A stretch of DNA of 64,000 nucleotides from Pseudonocardia sediminis (GCF_004217185.1 NZ_SHKL01000001.1:4462001-4526000), one strand, 5' to 3'; counted from the stretch's first letter, positions 50,954 through 59,891 are shown. The notes: generated by a model from the letters alone, not told the origin. A program made the numbers and translations.

Positions 50954-52762
50954 TCAGGACGTGTCGGTCGAGCCGAGAACGTCGTCCGCCATCAACGCGA
51001 CGGTCAGCTGGAGGAGCGCCTCGGCGTTCTGCATCGACAGCCCGGTCAGCTCCTCGACGCGCTTGAGTCGCAGGCCGACGGTGTTCGGGTGGACGTACAG
51101 CTCGGTCGCGGTGCGGGCGACGTTCATGCCGTTGTCGAGATAGGTGCGGACGGTCCGAACGAGCTCCGCGTTGCGCCGGTCGTCGTGCTCGCGCAACGGG
51201 TCGAGCGTGAGCTCGGTGAACCGGCGCAGCTCGTGCGGGTCGTCGAGCTGCAGGAGCAGGCCGTAGACCCCGAGCTCCGGCAGCGCGATGGTGCGGTCGC
51301 GACTGCGAAGGCGTCCGAGATCGAGGGCGCCCCGAGCGGTGCGGACGGCCGGACGCAACTGGTCGACGCGATCCCGGCGATGACCGACAACGGCCGTCAC
51401 GGTTCGGCCGTCGAGCACCCGGCGCGCGCTCGTCCGAATCAGGTCCGCAGCGTCGTGTGCGGCCGGTCCCCGACCGGGATCCGGCCAGAGGAGCACGACG
51501 TGGCCGCCCGAGGTGGTGACCAGCGGTCGTGGGTCACACCGGTCGGCGACCGTCTGCGCGACACCGAGGACGTGTCGGACTGCGTCCGGGTCGTCGTCCG
51601 GTGCCGCCACGACGACCGTGTGCGGTGACGTCAGGTCGTGGCCGAGAGGGACGGCCCGCGCCGCGACCGACTCGGCGTCGATGCCGGCCAGCAGATCGGT
51701 CAGCGGGTCGCCACGCAGCCTCCACTCGACGTCCGTCGCGGTCCTGCGGCGCAGGAATTCCAGGGCGCAGACGATCGCCGCGTGCTCCACCGCCCGCCGG
51801 TCCAGCTCGCTCAGCCCGTCGTCATCCCCAGGCAGCCCTCGCGCGATCACCTCCTCCCCCAGCATCACCGGCGCGGACAGCAGACCCGCGCCCGGCACGT
51901 CGGCGATCCCGGTCGAACCGAGGTCCGCCTCGACCGGGAGGGGGTCGCCCACCCCGGCATCGCCGACCGCCGCCCGGGCCACCACGGCACCGTTGCGGTC
52001 TGCGACCGCGACCGGACGGGACAGCAACCGCGCCAGCGCGTCCGCGACCCCCTGAACGCCACCGGCCCGGAGCGCAAGGGCCGTCAGCTCGCGGTGGATC
52101 TCCTCAGCCTGTTCGAGCAGCCGCCGCTGCTCGGTCAGCGACGCGATCAACCGGGTGCTCTGCAACGCGCTGGCAGCCTGGTTGGCGAGGGTCGCCAAGA
52201 GCGCGAGCTCGTCCGAGCCGAACTCGTGCACGACCCGCCGATAGCAATTGAGGGTGCCGACCGCCTCGCCCCGGACGAGCATCGGAATGGCGACGATCGC
52301 GCGGTATCCGTGCCGTGTCGCCTCGTGAGCCCAGGGCTCGAACGACGGGTCGGACTGGATGTCGGAGATCGGCACCGGCTGTTGAGTCACGAACGCCCGG
52401 CTGGACGGACCGTCGGCGGGCGGCCCGGAACCCAGGGCAATGGTGTGGCGATCGTTGACCGCCGCGACGTAGTCCGGCGACAGCCCGTGGACTCCGGAGA
52501 TCACCAGCTTGCGCCGGTCGTCGTCGGAGAGGAGGACGCCGCTCCCCTCGTAGCCGGTCAGATCACAAGCCGTCCGTGCAATCAGATCCAGCAGGTGCGG
52601 AAGCCTAGTGCTGGCATTTACCGCAGCTGCGATCTTTCCGACCCCGGCAAGCCATGACGGATGTCGTGGTCGTTCTGAGTCCGCACAGTCCCGCTCCTCG
52701 CCCGACTCCCGATCAGACCCGGCGACGGCACCGTACTGGGAACACCCACTGCGTTGCAGCAT
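50954..52762 (-). CDS. GAF/PucR-type transcriptional regulator
   Basis: About 602 residues. N-terminal GAF domain (GKIAAAVNASTRLPHLLDLI, LSDDDRRKLVISGVHGLSPD, AIPMLVRGEAVGTLNCYRR), a middle part with GGDEF-like relics, and a C-terminal PucR HTH (ELVRTVRTYLDNGMNVARTA, TELYVHPNTVGLRLKRVEEL). Such proteins activate catabolic genes, for example PmfR-like control in nicotine degradation. The start is uncertain; ATG 52762 is the best visible one and no good Shine-Dalgarno is seen. It probably governs the hydroxylase gene 109 bases downstream. Confidence 0.8.
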   Translation of the reverse strand: MLQRSGCSQYGAVAGSDRESGEERDCADSERPRHPSWLAGVGKIAAAVNASTRLPHLLDLIARTACDLTGYEGSGVLLSDDDRRKLVISGVHGLSPDYVAAVNDRHTIALGSGPPADGPSSRAFVTQQPVPISDIQSDPSFEPWAHEATRHGYRAIVAIPMLVRGEAVGTLNCYRRVVHEFGSDELALLATLANQAASALQSTRLIASLTEQRRLLEQAEEIHRELTALALRAGGVQGVADALARLLSRPVAVADRNGAVVARAAVGDAGVGDPLPVEADLGSTGIADVPGAGLLSAPVMLGEEVIARGLPGDDDGLSELDRRAVEHAAIVCALEFLRRRTATDVEWRLRGDPLTDLLAGIDAESVAARAVPLGHDLTSPHTVVVAAPDDDPDAVRHVLGVAQTVADRCDPRPLVTTSGGHVVLLWPDPGRGPAAHDAADLIRTSARRVLDGRTVTAVVGHRRDRVDQLRPAVRTARGALDLGRLRSRDRTIALPELGVYGLLLQLDDPHELRRFTELTLDPLREHDDRRNAELVRTVRTYLDNGMNVARTATELYVHPNTVGLRLKRVEELTGLSMQNAEALLQLTVALMADDVLGSTDTS

Positions 52763-52900
52763 TACTGTTGTGTACTCGGACAGTACGAGGGCCTCGTCGC
52801 GGCAGTAGCGTGCCGACAAGCCGGTGCGCCGGCGCGCCATCACCACCACGGGCGGTCGGGTCCCATTCGGCCGCTTTTCGACACGACGATGGGACAGGCA

Positions 52901-53005
52901 ATGAAGCCGCCTCGCTTCCTGTATTGCGATCCCAAAACGCTTGAGGACGCGGTCGCCCTCAAGACCGAGCACGGATTCGACGCGCTCGTGCCCGCCGGCG
53001 GGTAG
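52901..53005 (+). pseudogene. Truncated molybdenum-hydroxylase FAD subunit
   Basis: Only 34 codons remain: MKPPRFLYCDPKTLEDAVAL, then HGFDALVPAGG and a TAG. This is the N-terminus of the FAD-binding medium subunit of the xanthine/CO/nicotine dehydrogenase family (usual length near 290), cut right before the conserved QSL-P motif. Divergent from the PucR-type regulator, so it was probably its target operon before the ISL3 event next to it. Confidence 0.75.
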
Positions 53006-53073
53006 GCCCACCAGGTCACCTCGACCGCTGGCGGTCGGTGAGCAGCGCCAGCCTGGTCCGCAGGGCCGCCTAC

Positions 53074-53277
53074 GCCCACCCCTGCACCGGCACCGCGACG
53101 ACGTCCTGGCCTACTTCTCCCACCGCGCATCCAATGGGCCCACCGAGGCCATCAACGGCCGCTCGAGGCCCTTCGCCGCAACGCCCTCGGCTTCCGCAAC
53201 CTGATCAACTACCGCATCCGCTCCCTACTCCACTGCGGCGCGCTCGCACTCCAAATCCGGAAGAGCCGCAAGAGAGT
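53074..53277 (+). pseudogene. Remnant of ISL3-family transposase
   Basis: The C-terminal piece HRDDVLAYFSHRASNGPTEA is followed by INGR, then a one-base frameshift and LEALRRNALGFRNLINYRIR and SLLHCGAL in the next frame. ASNGPTEAINGRLE...GFRN is the hallmark of ISL3 transposases. The N-terminal 80 percent and the terminal repeats are missing. It marks a deletion scar between the truncated FAD subunit and the GntR gene. Boundaries are approximate. Confidence 0.8.
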
Positions 53278-53320
53278 GCGCCGGTCGTTCGCCGACTTGA
53301 CCTGGTCGGGTCCCGGCGCC

Positions 53321-54076
53321 TCAGCTCGCCCCGCGCGCATCTTCGGCTTCCTGAATGACATCGAAGGTGCGCACGATATGGGATTCCATCTCTGCGCGCG
53401 CGGTCTGCTGATCACCGGCGTGCAGGGCGGCGCGGATGCGTTCGTGGTCCTCGTGGCGCTCGTCGAGGGCCGGGCTCAGCGGGTTCGGCGACCCGGTGGT
53501 GTTGATCAGGAAGTCGGACAGGTCCCACATCCGGCGGCTGGTCTCGGCCATGACCCGGGAGTGCGCCATCAGGTGGATGGCCTCGTGAAAGCGCCGGTTC
53601 CACAGCCGATAGCCCCGGGAGCGCGTGGCGACGTCGGTCTCGGAGCGCAGCTCGTCGATCTGGCGGCTGATCGCGTCCAGGTCGGCGAGCTGCTCGGCGG
53701 TCCGGCGCGTCGCGGCGATCCCCGCGATGCTGCCCTCGAACCCGCCGAACATGACGAAGAAGTCGCCGACCTCGTGCGGCTGATACGTCGCCACCCGGGT
53801 CCCGACCTGCGGAATGATGTCGATCAACCCGTCGCCGGACAGTCGCCGCAGGGCCTCCATGATCGGCTGCTTGCTCACGTCGAACTCGGTCCGCAACTCC
53901 GCCGCGGAGAGTTGCTCGCCCGCGGCGTAGCGGCCGTCGAGCAGCCGCTCCTTGAGCTGGTCGTAGACCGCGTGGCTGAGACGGCTCGCGCCCCGGTCGA
54001 GGCGGACGGTCTGCGGGCGGCTCACGCGCCGAGGGTAGCCGGGATCGTCGCCGGCGCGGGCGGTCGCGGAACTCAT
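53321..54076 (-). CDS. GntR/FCD-family transcriptional regulator
   Basis: A 251-residue FadR-type regulator. N-terminal winged HTH: SHAVYDQLKERLLDGRYAAG, EFDVSKQPIMEALRRLSGDG, IIPQVGTRVATYQPHEVGDF. C-terminal all-helical FCD domain with metal-ligand pattern (DLDAISRQIDELRS, NRRFHEAIHLMAHSRVMAET, HEDHERIRAALHAGD). AAGGGGAG precedes the ATG. Divergent from the catabolic genes at 54.3-59.4 kb and likely their repressor, with an aromatic acid or intermediate as effector (inference). Confidence 0.87.
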   Translation of the reverse strand: MSSATARAGDDPGYPRRVSRPQTVRLDRGASRLSHAVYDQLKERLLDGRYAAGEQLSAAELRTEFDVSKQPIMEALRRLSGDGLIDIIPQVGTRVATYQPHEVGDFFVMFGGFEGSIAGIAATRRTAEQLADLDAISRQIDELRSETDVATRSRGYRLWNRRFHEAIHLMAHSRVMAETSRRMWDLSDFLINTTGSPNPLSPALDERHEDHERIRAALHAGDQQTARAEMESHIVRTFDVIQEAEDARGAS

Positions 54077-54116
54077 CAGGTTCTCCCCTTGTGGTGTTGC
54101 CAGCCCTAGCTCTACT

Positions 54117-54129
54117 GTGCTGCCAGCAC
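54117..54129. promoter_or_regulatory. Operator-like inverted repeat for the GntR regulator
   Basis: GTGCT-GCC-AGCAC is a perfect inverted repeat 41 bases before the GntR start, in the divergent promoter. A second imperfect repeat TAGC-N6-GCTA (54132-54145) follows. FCD regulators bind short inverted repeats of this size; binding is inferred. Confidence 0.45.
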
Positions 54130-54283
54130 GCTAGCATGTCAGCTACTCAACGTAGTCAGATCGATCTGGGCGAGAAGTTGGCGGGCTCGACGTGGCGCCG
54201 GGGGAGGTGGGCGGCCGAGGGTGGTCGCCCTGGGCCCGCGGGGACCGCGTGATCGGCACGAACCCATCCGCAAGGGAGCAGTC

Positions 54284-54795
54284 ATGGAGTTCTGCGTCGG
54301 GACCTGCGCGAAGATCGACTCGGTCGGTCTGGCGAGACGGGCCGAGGACCTCGGAGCCAGCCACTTCGGTGTCGGGGAGGGGCCGCTGTTGTTCAGCGAC
54401 CCGTATCAGTACCTGGCGCTGGCCTCACAGCAGACCAGCAGCATCAAGCTCGTACCTGGGTGAACGAGCACGTCGACGAGCTCGGCGAGGGCATCGCGAA
54501 GGCCTCCACCGACGCCGCGATGGCCTACCTCGGCGACCCGAGCAACCCGAACGCGCCGCACTACCTCAAGGTGGGGGCGAAGTACCTGCGCGGCCTGGAC
54601 CCGGTGCACCGCCCGCTGATCACCAAGGAACTCGTCGACTACTGGTGACTCTACGGTACCCCGGACGAGCTGCTGGACGAGACCTAGCTGATGCGCGAGT
54701 CCGGCGTGGACATGTGCTCGGTGTTCCTGTCCAACCCGTTCACCACCGAGCGCGACATCGCCGACATCGGCTCGTCGATCCTCGCCCGCGCCTGA
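54284..54795 (+). pseudogene. LLM-class oxidoreductase, deleted and stop-interrupted
   Basis: It starts like an intact F420/flavin LLM gene (MEFCVGTCAKIDSVGLARRA, FSDPYQYLALASQQTSSIKL), then jumps frame and joins the C-terminal third (HVDELGEGIAKASTDAAMAY, YLKVGAKYLRGLDPVHRPL), with an in-frame TGA at 54646 and TAG at 54685 before the tail (VDMCSVFLSNPFTTERDIAD). About 200 central residues are missing. AAGGGAG precedes the start. It heads the catabolic gene row, directly downstream of the GntR-controlled promoter. Confidence 0.8.
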
Positions 54796-54878
54796 CCGGC
54801 GACCCGGCCCAGACCGGGCCACCGGCCGCCCACACCGCGGCCCCGTCACTGAGCTTCCCCTCTTCAAGGGAGATCGTC

Positions 54879-55494
54879 ATGAGTTTCGACTCCTCCCGTA
54901 CCGCGGTGGTCGCGGTGCACTTCCAGAACGACATCGTCGGCCCGGACGGCGCGTTCGCCGGGTTCTTCCGCGCCGAGGTCGAGCGCACCGGCGTCATCGA
55001 CTCCGCTGCCCGGCTGCTCGGCGGCGCCCGCACGGCCGGAGCCACCGTCCTCTACACCCCCGTCGCCTGGAAGCCCGGCTACGCCGACCGGAACGCGAAC
55101 TCCCCGCTGCTCGGGATGGTCGCCCAGACCCAGTGCCTGCAGAACGGCAGCACCGGCGCCGCGATCACCGACGAGGTCATCCCCCGCGACAGCGACCAGG
55201 TCGTCACGCACAAGCGGGTCGGCGGGTCCTCTGACAGCGGCCTCGACGCCACCCTGAAGGCCGCCGGGGTGGACACCGTCGTGTTCTGCGGGGTCGCCAC
55301 GAATGCCTGAGTCGAGGGCACCGCCCGGCACGCTTCGGACCTCGGCTACCGCACCGTGGTCGTCGCCGACGCCTGCTCGGCCGGCTCCGAGGCCGCACAC
55401 CGCCTCGCTGGAGTCGCTGGGCCTGCTCGCCGAGATCACCACCACCGACGAGGTGCTGGCCGGGCTGTCCCAGCCCGCCGGCGCCGGTGTCTGA
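54879..55494 (+). pseudogene. Isochorismatase-family hydrolase, broken
   Basis: A cysteine hydrolase with RTAVVAVHFQNDIVGPDGAF, LYTPVAWKPGYADRNANSPL and VDTVVFCGVATNA, then an in-frame TGA (55308) in place of the Ser of ATNxSVEGTARHA. After it the frame continues to DACSAGSEAAH, where one extra base near 55403 shifts the rest (ASLESLGLLAEITTTDEVLA) into another frame ending at 55494. Two independent lesions make it a pseudogene. The catalytic Cys lies before the stop. Relatives are amidohydrolases for nicotinamide, maleamate or ureidoacrylate. Confidence 0.82.
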
Positions 55495-55673
55495 GCACCG
55501 CCGGGATCCGCCGTGCTGGTGTCCGCCGCGCGGACGCCGGCACGGCCCGGCCGCGCCTCGCGGCCTCGCGACTTCCCCTGTTCGACCTGACTGACCAGCC
55601 TCAGCTCGCTCGCTGACGGGCGGGTGACACGACAGTCGTGCCGGTTCCGTCCGGCCCGCCTCGAGAAGGTGCC

Positions 55674-57587
55674 ATGGACTCAACGACGCTTCCGCCACCG
55701 GCGTTCACCCCGTTCACCCCGCGCGGGGGCTTCGACACGGATGTGATCGTCGTCGGTCTCGGCCCGGCCGGCGGTACCGCGGCGCTGGCCCTGGCGACCT
55801 ACGGCGTGCGGGTGCACGGGGTCACGATGTTCCCGGGAGTCGCGAACTCGCCGCGCGCGCACATCACCAACCAGCGCGCCGTCGAGGTCCTGCGCGACCT
55901 CGGCATCGAGACCGAGGCCCGCAAGTACGCCACCCCGTGGGACCAGATGGGCGACACGCTGTTCACCACCAGCCTGGCCGGTGAGGAGATCATCCGCCTG
56001 CAGACCTGGGGGACCGGTGACCGCCGCTACGGCGACTACCTCAACGGCAGCCCATGCGGGATGCTCGACCTCCCACAGCCGCTGATGGAACCCATCCTGC
56101 TCAAGAACGCGACCGAGCGCGGCGCGATCATCAGCTACAACACCGAATACCTCGACCACGTCCAGGACGACGACGGCGTCACCGTCCGCTTCCGCGACAC
56201 CCGCACCGGGCACGTGTTCAGCCAACGCACCCGCTACCTGCTCGGCTTCGACGGCGCCAAGTCGAAGATCGCCGAGGACGTCGGGCTGCCGTTCGACGGC
56301 GAGCTCGCCCGCGCCGGCACCGCCTACATCCTGTTCAACGCCGACCTGTCGCGCTACGTCGCTCACCGCCCGAGCATCCTGCACTGGATCTTCAACTCGA
56401 AGGCCGGCTTCGGCGAAATCGGCATGGGGCTGCTGCGCGCGATCAAGCCGTGGACGCAGTGGATCGCCGGGTGGGGCTTCGACATGGCGAACGGTGAGCC
56501 CGACCTGTCCGACGACGTCGTCCTCGCGCAGATCCGCACCCTGGTCGGCGACCCGGACCTCGAGGTCGAGCTGCTGAGCAAGTCCTGCTGGTACGTCAAC
56601 CAGCAGCACGCACTGAACTACCAGTCCGGGCGGGTGTTCTGCGGAGGCGACGCCGTGCACCGGCACCCGCCGTCGTCCGGGCTCGGCTCGAACACCTCCA
56701 TCCAGGACGCGTTCAACCTCGCCTGGAAGACCGCGTTCGTCGTGAAGGGCCACGCCGGCACCGGCCTGCTCGACTCCTACACCCCGGAGCGGGCTCCGGT
56801 CGGCGAGCAGATCGTCGCCCGCGCCAACCAGTCCCGCAAGGACTACGCCGGGCTGCGCGAGTGGTTCGCCACCGGCAGCGACGACCCCGTCCGCGACGGC
56901 CTGGTCAAACTCAAGGAGGCAAGCCCCGAGGGCGTCGCCCTGCGCGAACGCCTCTACGAGGCCCTCGAGTTGAAGAACACCGAGTTCAACGCCCACGGCG
57001 TCGAGCTCAACCAGCGCTACGCCTCCGGCGCCGTCGTCGACGAGCCCGGCGCCGAACCGGAGCAGTGGCTCCGCGACCGGGAGGTGTACCTGCAGGCCAC
57101 CACCCGCCCGGGCGCGAAGCTGCCGCACGCCTGGCTGGTCGGGCCGGACGGCACCCGCGTGTCCACTCTCGACGTCGTCGGCAAGGGCGCGCTGACGCTG
57201 CTCACCGGTATCGGTGGGCAGGCGTGGAAACGCGCCGCACAGAAGCTCGACCTGCCGCTGCTGCGCCCGGTGGTCGTCGGTGAGCCCGGGACGATCGACC
57301 CGTACGGCAACTGGCACCGGATCCGCGAGATCGACGAGGCCGGCGCGCTGCTGGTCCGCCCGGACGGCTACGTCGCCTGGCGACACAGGACCGCCGTCTG
57401 GGACGACGCCGAAGCCCTCGACGCGCTCGAGGCCGCGCTCGAGGCGGTACTCGCCGCGCCGGTGCGCAGCCTCATCGAGACCGCAGCCCGCCGACCCGCC
57501 TACAGCACTCGGCCGGTGCCGATCACTGTGCCGCAGGCCAGCCCGACCGACCGGGACGACGCCACGATGGGAGAGACCGCGCGATGA
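55674..57587 (+). CDS. Phenol/chlorophenol hydroxylase-like FAD monooxygenase (TfdB family)
   Basis: A 637-residue class A flavoprotein. FAD loop: DVIVVGLGPAGGTAALALAT; VANSPRAHITNQRAVEVLRD is diagnostic of the TfdB (2,4-dichlorophenol 6-monooxygenase) branch; second FAD motif: VFCGGDAVHRHPPSSGLGSN; C-terminal thioredoxin-like domain from about residue 470. GAGAAGG precedes the ATG. It would ortho-hydroxylate a substituted phenol to a catechol with NADPH. Overlaps the next gene by 4 bases, so coupled to ring-cleavage enzymes. Confidence 0.85.
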   Translation: MDSTTLPPPAFTPFTPRGGFDTDVIVVGLGPAGGTAALALATYGVRVHGVTMFPGVANSPRAHITNQRAVEVLRDLGIETEARKYATPWDQMGDTLFTTSLAGEEIIRLQTWGTGDRRYGDYLNGSPCGMLDLPQPLMEPILLKNATERGAIISYNTEYLDHVQDDDGVTVRFRDTRTGHVFSQRTRYLLGFDGAKSKIAEDVGLPFDGELARAGTAYILFNADLSRYVAHRPSILHWIFNSKAGFGEIGMGLLRAIKPWTQWIAGWGFDMANGEPDLSDDVVLAQIRTLVGDPDLEVELLSKSCWYVNQQHALNYQSGRVFCGGDAVHRHPPSSGLGSNTSIQDAFNLAWKTAFVVKGHAGTGLLDSYTPERAPVGEQIVARANQSRKDYAGLREWFATGSDDPVRDGLVKLKEASPEGVALRERLYEALELKNTEFNAHGVELNQRYASGAVVDEPGAEPEQWLRDREVYLQATTRPGAKLPHAWLVGPDGTRVSTLDVVGKGALTLLTGIGGQAWKRAAQKLDLPLLRPVVVGEPGTIDPYGNWHRIREIDEAGALLVRPDGYVAWRHRTAVWDDAEALDALEAALEAVLAAPVRSLIETAARRPAYSTRPVPITVPQASPTDRDDATMGETAR

Positions 57588-58465
57588 GCACCCGCCCGTA
57601 TACCAGTGTCTGGAACGACCTCAACCAGGTCGAGTTCAGCCAGGGCTTCCTGCAGGCCGGCCCCTACCGCACCCGCTACCTGCACGCCGGTGACACGTCG
57701 AAGCCGGTGCTGCTGTTCCTGCACGGCATCACCGGCCACGCCGAGGCCTACGTCCGCAACCTCGCCGCGCACGCCGAGCACTTCTCGGTGTGGGCGATCG
57801 ACTTCATCGGGCACGGCTACTCCAGCAAGCCCGACCACCCGCTGGAGATCCCGCACTACATCGACCAGCTCAACCATGTCCTGGACACCCTCGGCGTGCA
57901 GAAGGCGAACTTCTCCGGGGAGTCGCTCGGCGGCTGGGTCACCGCGCGGTTTGCCCAGCAGCACCCCGCGCGCGTCGAGAAGATCGTGCTGAACACGATG
58001 GGCGGCACCATGGCCAACCCGAAGGTCATGGAGCGCCTCTACACGCTGTCGATGGAGGCGGCCAAGGACCCGTCCTGGGAGCGGGTCAAGGCCCGCCTGG
58101 AGTGGCTGATGGCCGACCCGACCATGGTCACCGACGACCTGATCCGCACCCGGCAGGCGATCTTCCAGCAGCCCGACTGGCTCAAGGCGTGCGAGTCGAA
58201 CATGGCCCTCCAAGACCTCGAGACCCGCAAGCGGAACATGATCAGCGACGACGACCTGCGCGCAATCCAGGCCGAGGCGCTGGTGATCTGGACGACGAAG
58301 GACCCGTCCGGCCCGGTCGACGAGGGCGAGCGGATCGCGTCGCTGATCCCGAACGGGCGCCTCGCGGTGATGGACGAGTGCGGGCACTGGCCGCAGTACG
58401 AGGACACCCCGACGTTCAACCGGATCCACCTGGACTTCCTGCTCGGCCGCGGCGGCGAGCGCTGA
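57584..58465 (+). CDS. Meta-cleavage product hydrolase (MhpC-like alpha/beta hydrolase)
   Basis: A 293-residue alpha/beta hydrolase: LLFLHGITGHAEAYVRNLAA (oxyanion loop), nucleophile elbow FSGESLGGWVTARFAQQH (Ser), acid region LVIWTTKDPSGPVDEGE and catalytic His DECGHWPQYEDTP. Typical carbon-carbon bond hydrolase of aromatic meta pathways, cutting the 2-hydroxy-6-oxo-dienoate made by the dioxygenase. Overlaps both neighbours (ATGA and TGATG). Confidence 0.85.
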   Translation: MSTRPYTSVWNDLNQVEFSQGFLQAGPYRTRYLHAGDTSKPVLLFLHGITGHAEAYVRNLAAHAEHFSVWAIDFIGHGYSSKPDHPLEIPHYIDQLNHVLDTLGVQKANFSGESLGGWVTARFAQQHPARVEKIVLNTMGGTMANPKVMERLYTLSMEAAKDPSWERVKARLEWLMADPTMVTDDLIRTRQAIFQQPDWLKACESNMALQDLETRKRNMISDDDLRAIQAEALVIWTTKDPSGPVDEGERIASLIPNGRLAVMDECGHWPQYEDTPTFNRIHLDFLLGRGGER

Positions 58466-59415
58466 TGCCACTCGCTCTGGTGGCGACCAGCCACAGCCCG
58501 CTGCTCGCACACGCCGACCTCGACCCCGAGGTCAGCGCCGAGCTCGAGGCGACCTTCGAGCAGGCCCGCCGGTTCGCGGCCGACTTCGACCCGGACGTCG
58601 TGGTCAGCTTCGGCCCGGACCACTACAACGGGTTCTTCTACAACCTGATGCCGGCGTTCTGCGTGGGCTACGGCGCCGAGAGCATCGGCGACTACGGCAG
58701 CCAGGCCGGCCGCCTCGACGTCCCCGAGGACCTGGCCAAGGGACTGGCCGAGGCGGTCATCGGTGACGGGGTCGACCTCGCGGTGTCGCTGGACATGCAG
58801 GTCGACCACGGCGCGGTGCAGCCGATGGAGATCCTGTTCGGCGACATCCGCGCCAAGCCGGTCGTGCCGGTGTTCGTCAACTCGGTCGCGCCACCCTTCA
58901 CCCCGCTCGCGCGGGTGCGCCGGCTCGGCGAGGCCGTCGGCCGGTACCTGGCCGGCCAGGACCGCAAGGTGCTGCTGATCGCTTCTGGTGGGCTCTCGCA
59001 CGACCCGCCGGTGCCGCGCCTGGACACCGCCACCGCTCAGCAGCGCACGATGCTGCTCGGCCAGGGCGGCCCGATAACCCCGGAGGCCCGCCAGGCGCGC
59101 CAGCAGCGGGTCATCGACACCGCGAAGGAGTTCGCCGCCGGGACCGCGACCATCCAGGACCTGGCCCCCGAGTGGGACCGCGAGCTCATGGCGATCCTCG
59201 CCTCCGGGGACCTGTCGCCACTGGACGCGTGGACTCCGGAGGAGATGACCCGGATCGCCGGGAACTCCTCGCACGAGGTCCGCACCTGGATCGCCGCCTA
59301 CGCCGCGCTCGCCGCCGCCGGCCCCTACGAGGTCCGGCACAGCTACTACCGGCCGATCCGCGAACTCATCGCCGGGTTCGGGCTCACCACCGTCGAGTCC
59401 CGCGCCCACCACTGA
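58465..59415 (+). CDS. Type III extradiol catechol dioxygenase (MhpB-like)
   Basis: A 316-residue LigB-superfamily enzyme: LVATSHSPLLAHADLDPEVS, VVSFGPDHYNGFFYNLMPAF, DMQVDHGAVQPMEILFGDIR, LLIASGGLSHDPPVPRLDT and a C-terminal HSYYRPIRELIAGFG. The His residues of SHSP and GPDH and a downstream Glu would bind iron(II). Closest in pattern to 3-carboxyethylcatechol 2,3-dioxygenase. The pairing with a TfdB-like hydroxylase, not the MhpA type, is unusual. No dienoate hydratase or aldolase genes follow here. Confidence 0.87.
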   Translation: MPLALVATSHSPLLAHADLDPEVSAELEATFEQARRFAADFDPDVVVSFGPDHYNGFFYNLMPAFCVGYGAESIGDYGSQAGRLDVPEDLAKGLAEAVIGDGVDLAVSLDMQVDHGAVQPMEILFGDIRAKPVVPVFVNSVAPPFTPLARVRRLGEAVGRYLAGQDRKVLLIASGGLSHDPPVPRLDTATAQQRTMLLGQGGPITPEARQARQQRVIDTAKEFAAGTATIQDLAPEWDRELMAILASGDLSPLDAWTPEEMTRIAGNSSHEVRTWIAAYAALAAAGPYEVRHSYYRPIRELIAGFGLTTVESRAHH

Positions 59416-59756
59416 CCAGGCCCGACCGCTCACCCGGTGGTCAGCCGACCACCGAGAGCGAAGCTGAGACCATGCGACCTGACTTGGCTCACGAGTGGAT
59501 CGTCACGAAGATCAAGAGTCGCTGACCTATGGGTTCAGTTGTCGGGAGCGGCCGAGAGTGCGCCCTTAGATGCGGGTTCCCTTGACAACCGTCCCTAGTG
59601 GACGTGATGCGCGGGTGTCCGCGCCACCGCGCCCGCAACCCGCAGCCGCCGGTCCGGCCCGCCGCCGCCAGGCCGACGACACCCGCCGGGTCGACCGCAC
59701 TGTCTCCGAAGGCGGGCGGTCGGTGCCCGGCTAAGGCCGCTTGGAATTAGCGATGG
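59416..59756. other. Gap after the meta-cleavage operon
   Basis: No full gene seen. A 17-codon frame (59472-59525, MRPDLAHEWIVTKIKSR) with a possible Shine-Dalgarno may be a relic or leader; a TTGACA (59582-59587) has no good -10. The rest shows nothing recognisable. Confidence 0.4.
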
Positions 59757-59785
59757 TTGACATCGACGCGCTCCGTACGCATACT
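59757..59785 (+). promoter_or_regulatory. Strong sigma-70 promoter before the Baeyer-Villiger gene
   Basis: TTGACA (59757-59762), a 17-base spacer and CATACT (59780-59785) give the best housekeeping promoter in the window. Transcription would begin near 59792, about 134 bases before the ATG. Confidence 0.7.
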
Positions 59786-59794
59786 CACCAGTGT

Positions 59795-59891
59795 GATCCG
59801 CGACACAGACTGAACGCCTGATGGCGTCTTACGTGGACTTTGTAGACCGACGCATATGTGCGATGTGGGCGCGCAATCCGGGTCGCGGATC
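59795..59891. repeat. 10-base inverted repeat spanning the 5' leader
   Basis: GATCCGCGAC (59795-59804) and its exact complement GTCGCGGATC (59882-59891) enclose the leader of the Baeyer-Villiger gene. They start right at the predicted transcription start and end 34 bases before the ATG. They could pair in RNA or be two operator half-sites. Confidence 0.5.

Noticed and set aside
54646..55310. In-frame TGA codons as possible selenocysteine or programmed readthrough
   Set aside because: The same genes also contain TAG, frameshifts and a large deletion, so decay is the simpler explanation.
59472..59525. 17-codon frame MRPDLAHEWIVTKIKSR after the dioxygenase gene
   Set aside because: Too short to call and no Cys or attenuator features; it may be a relic, so it is only mentioned in the gap entry.
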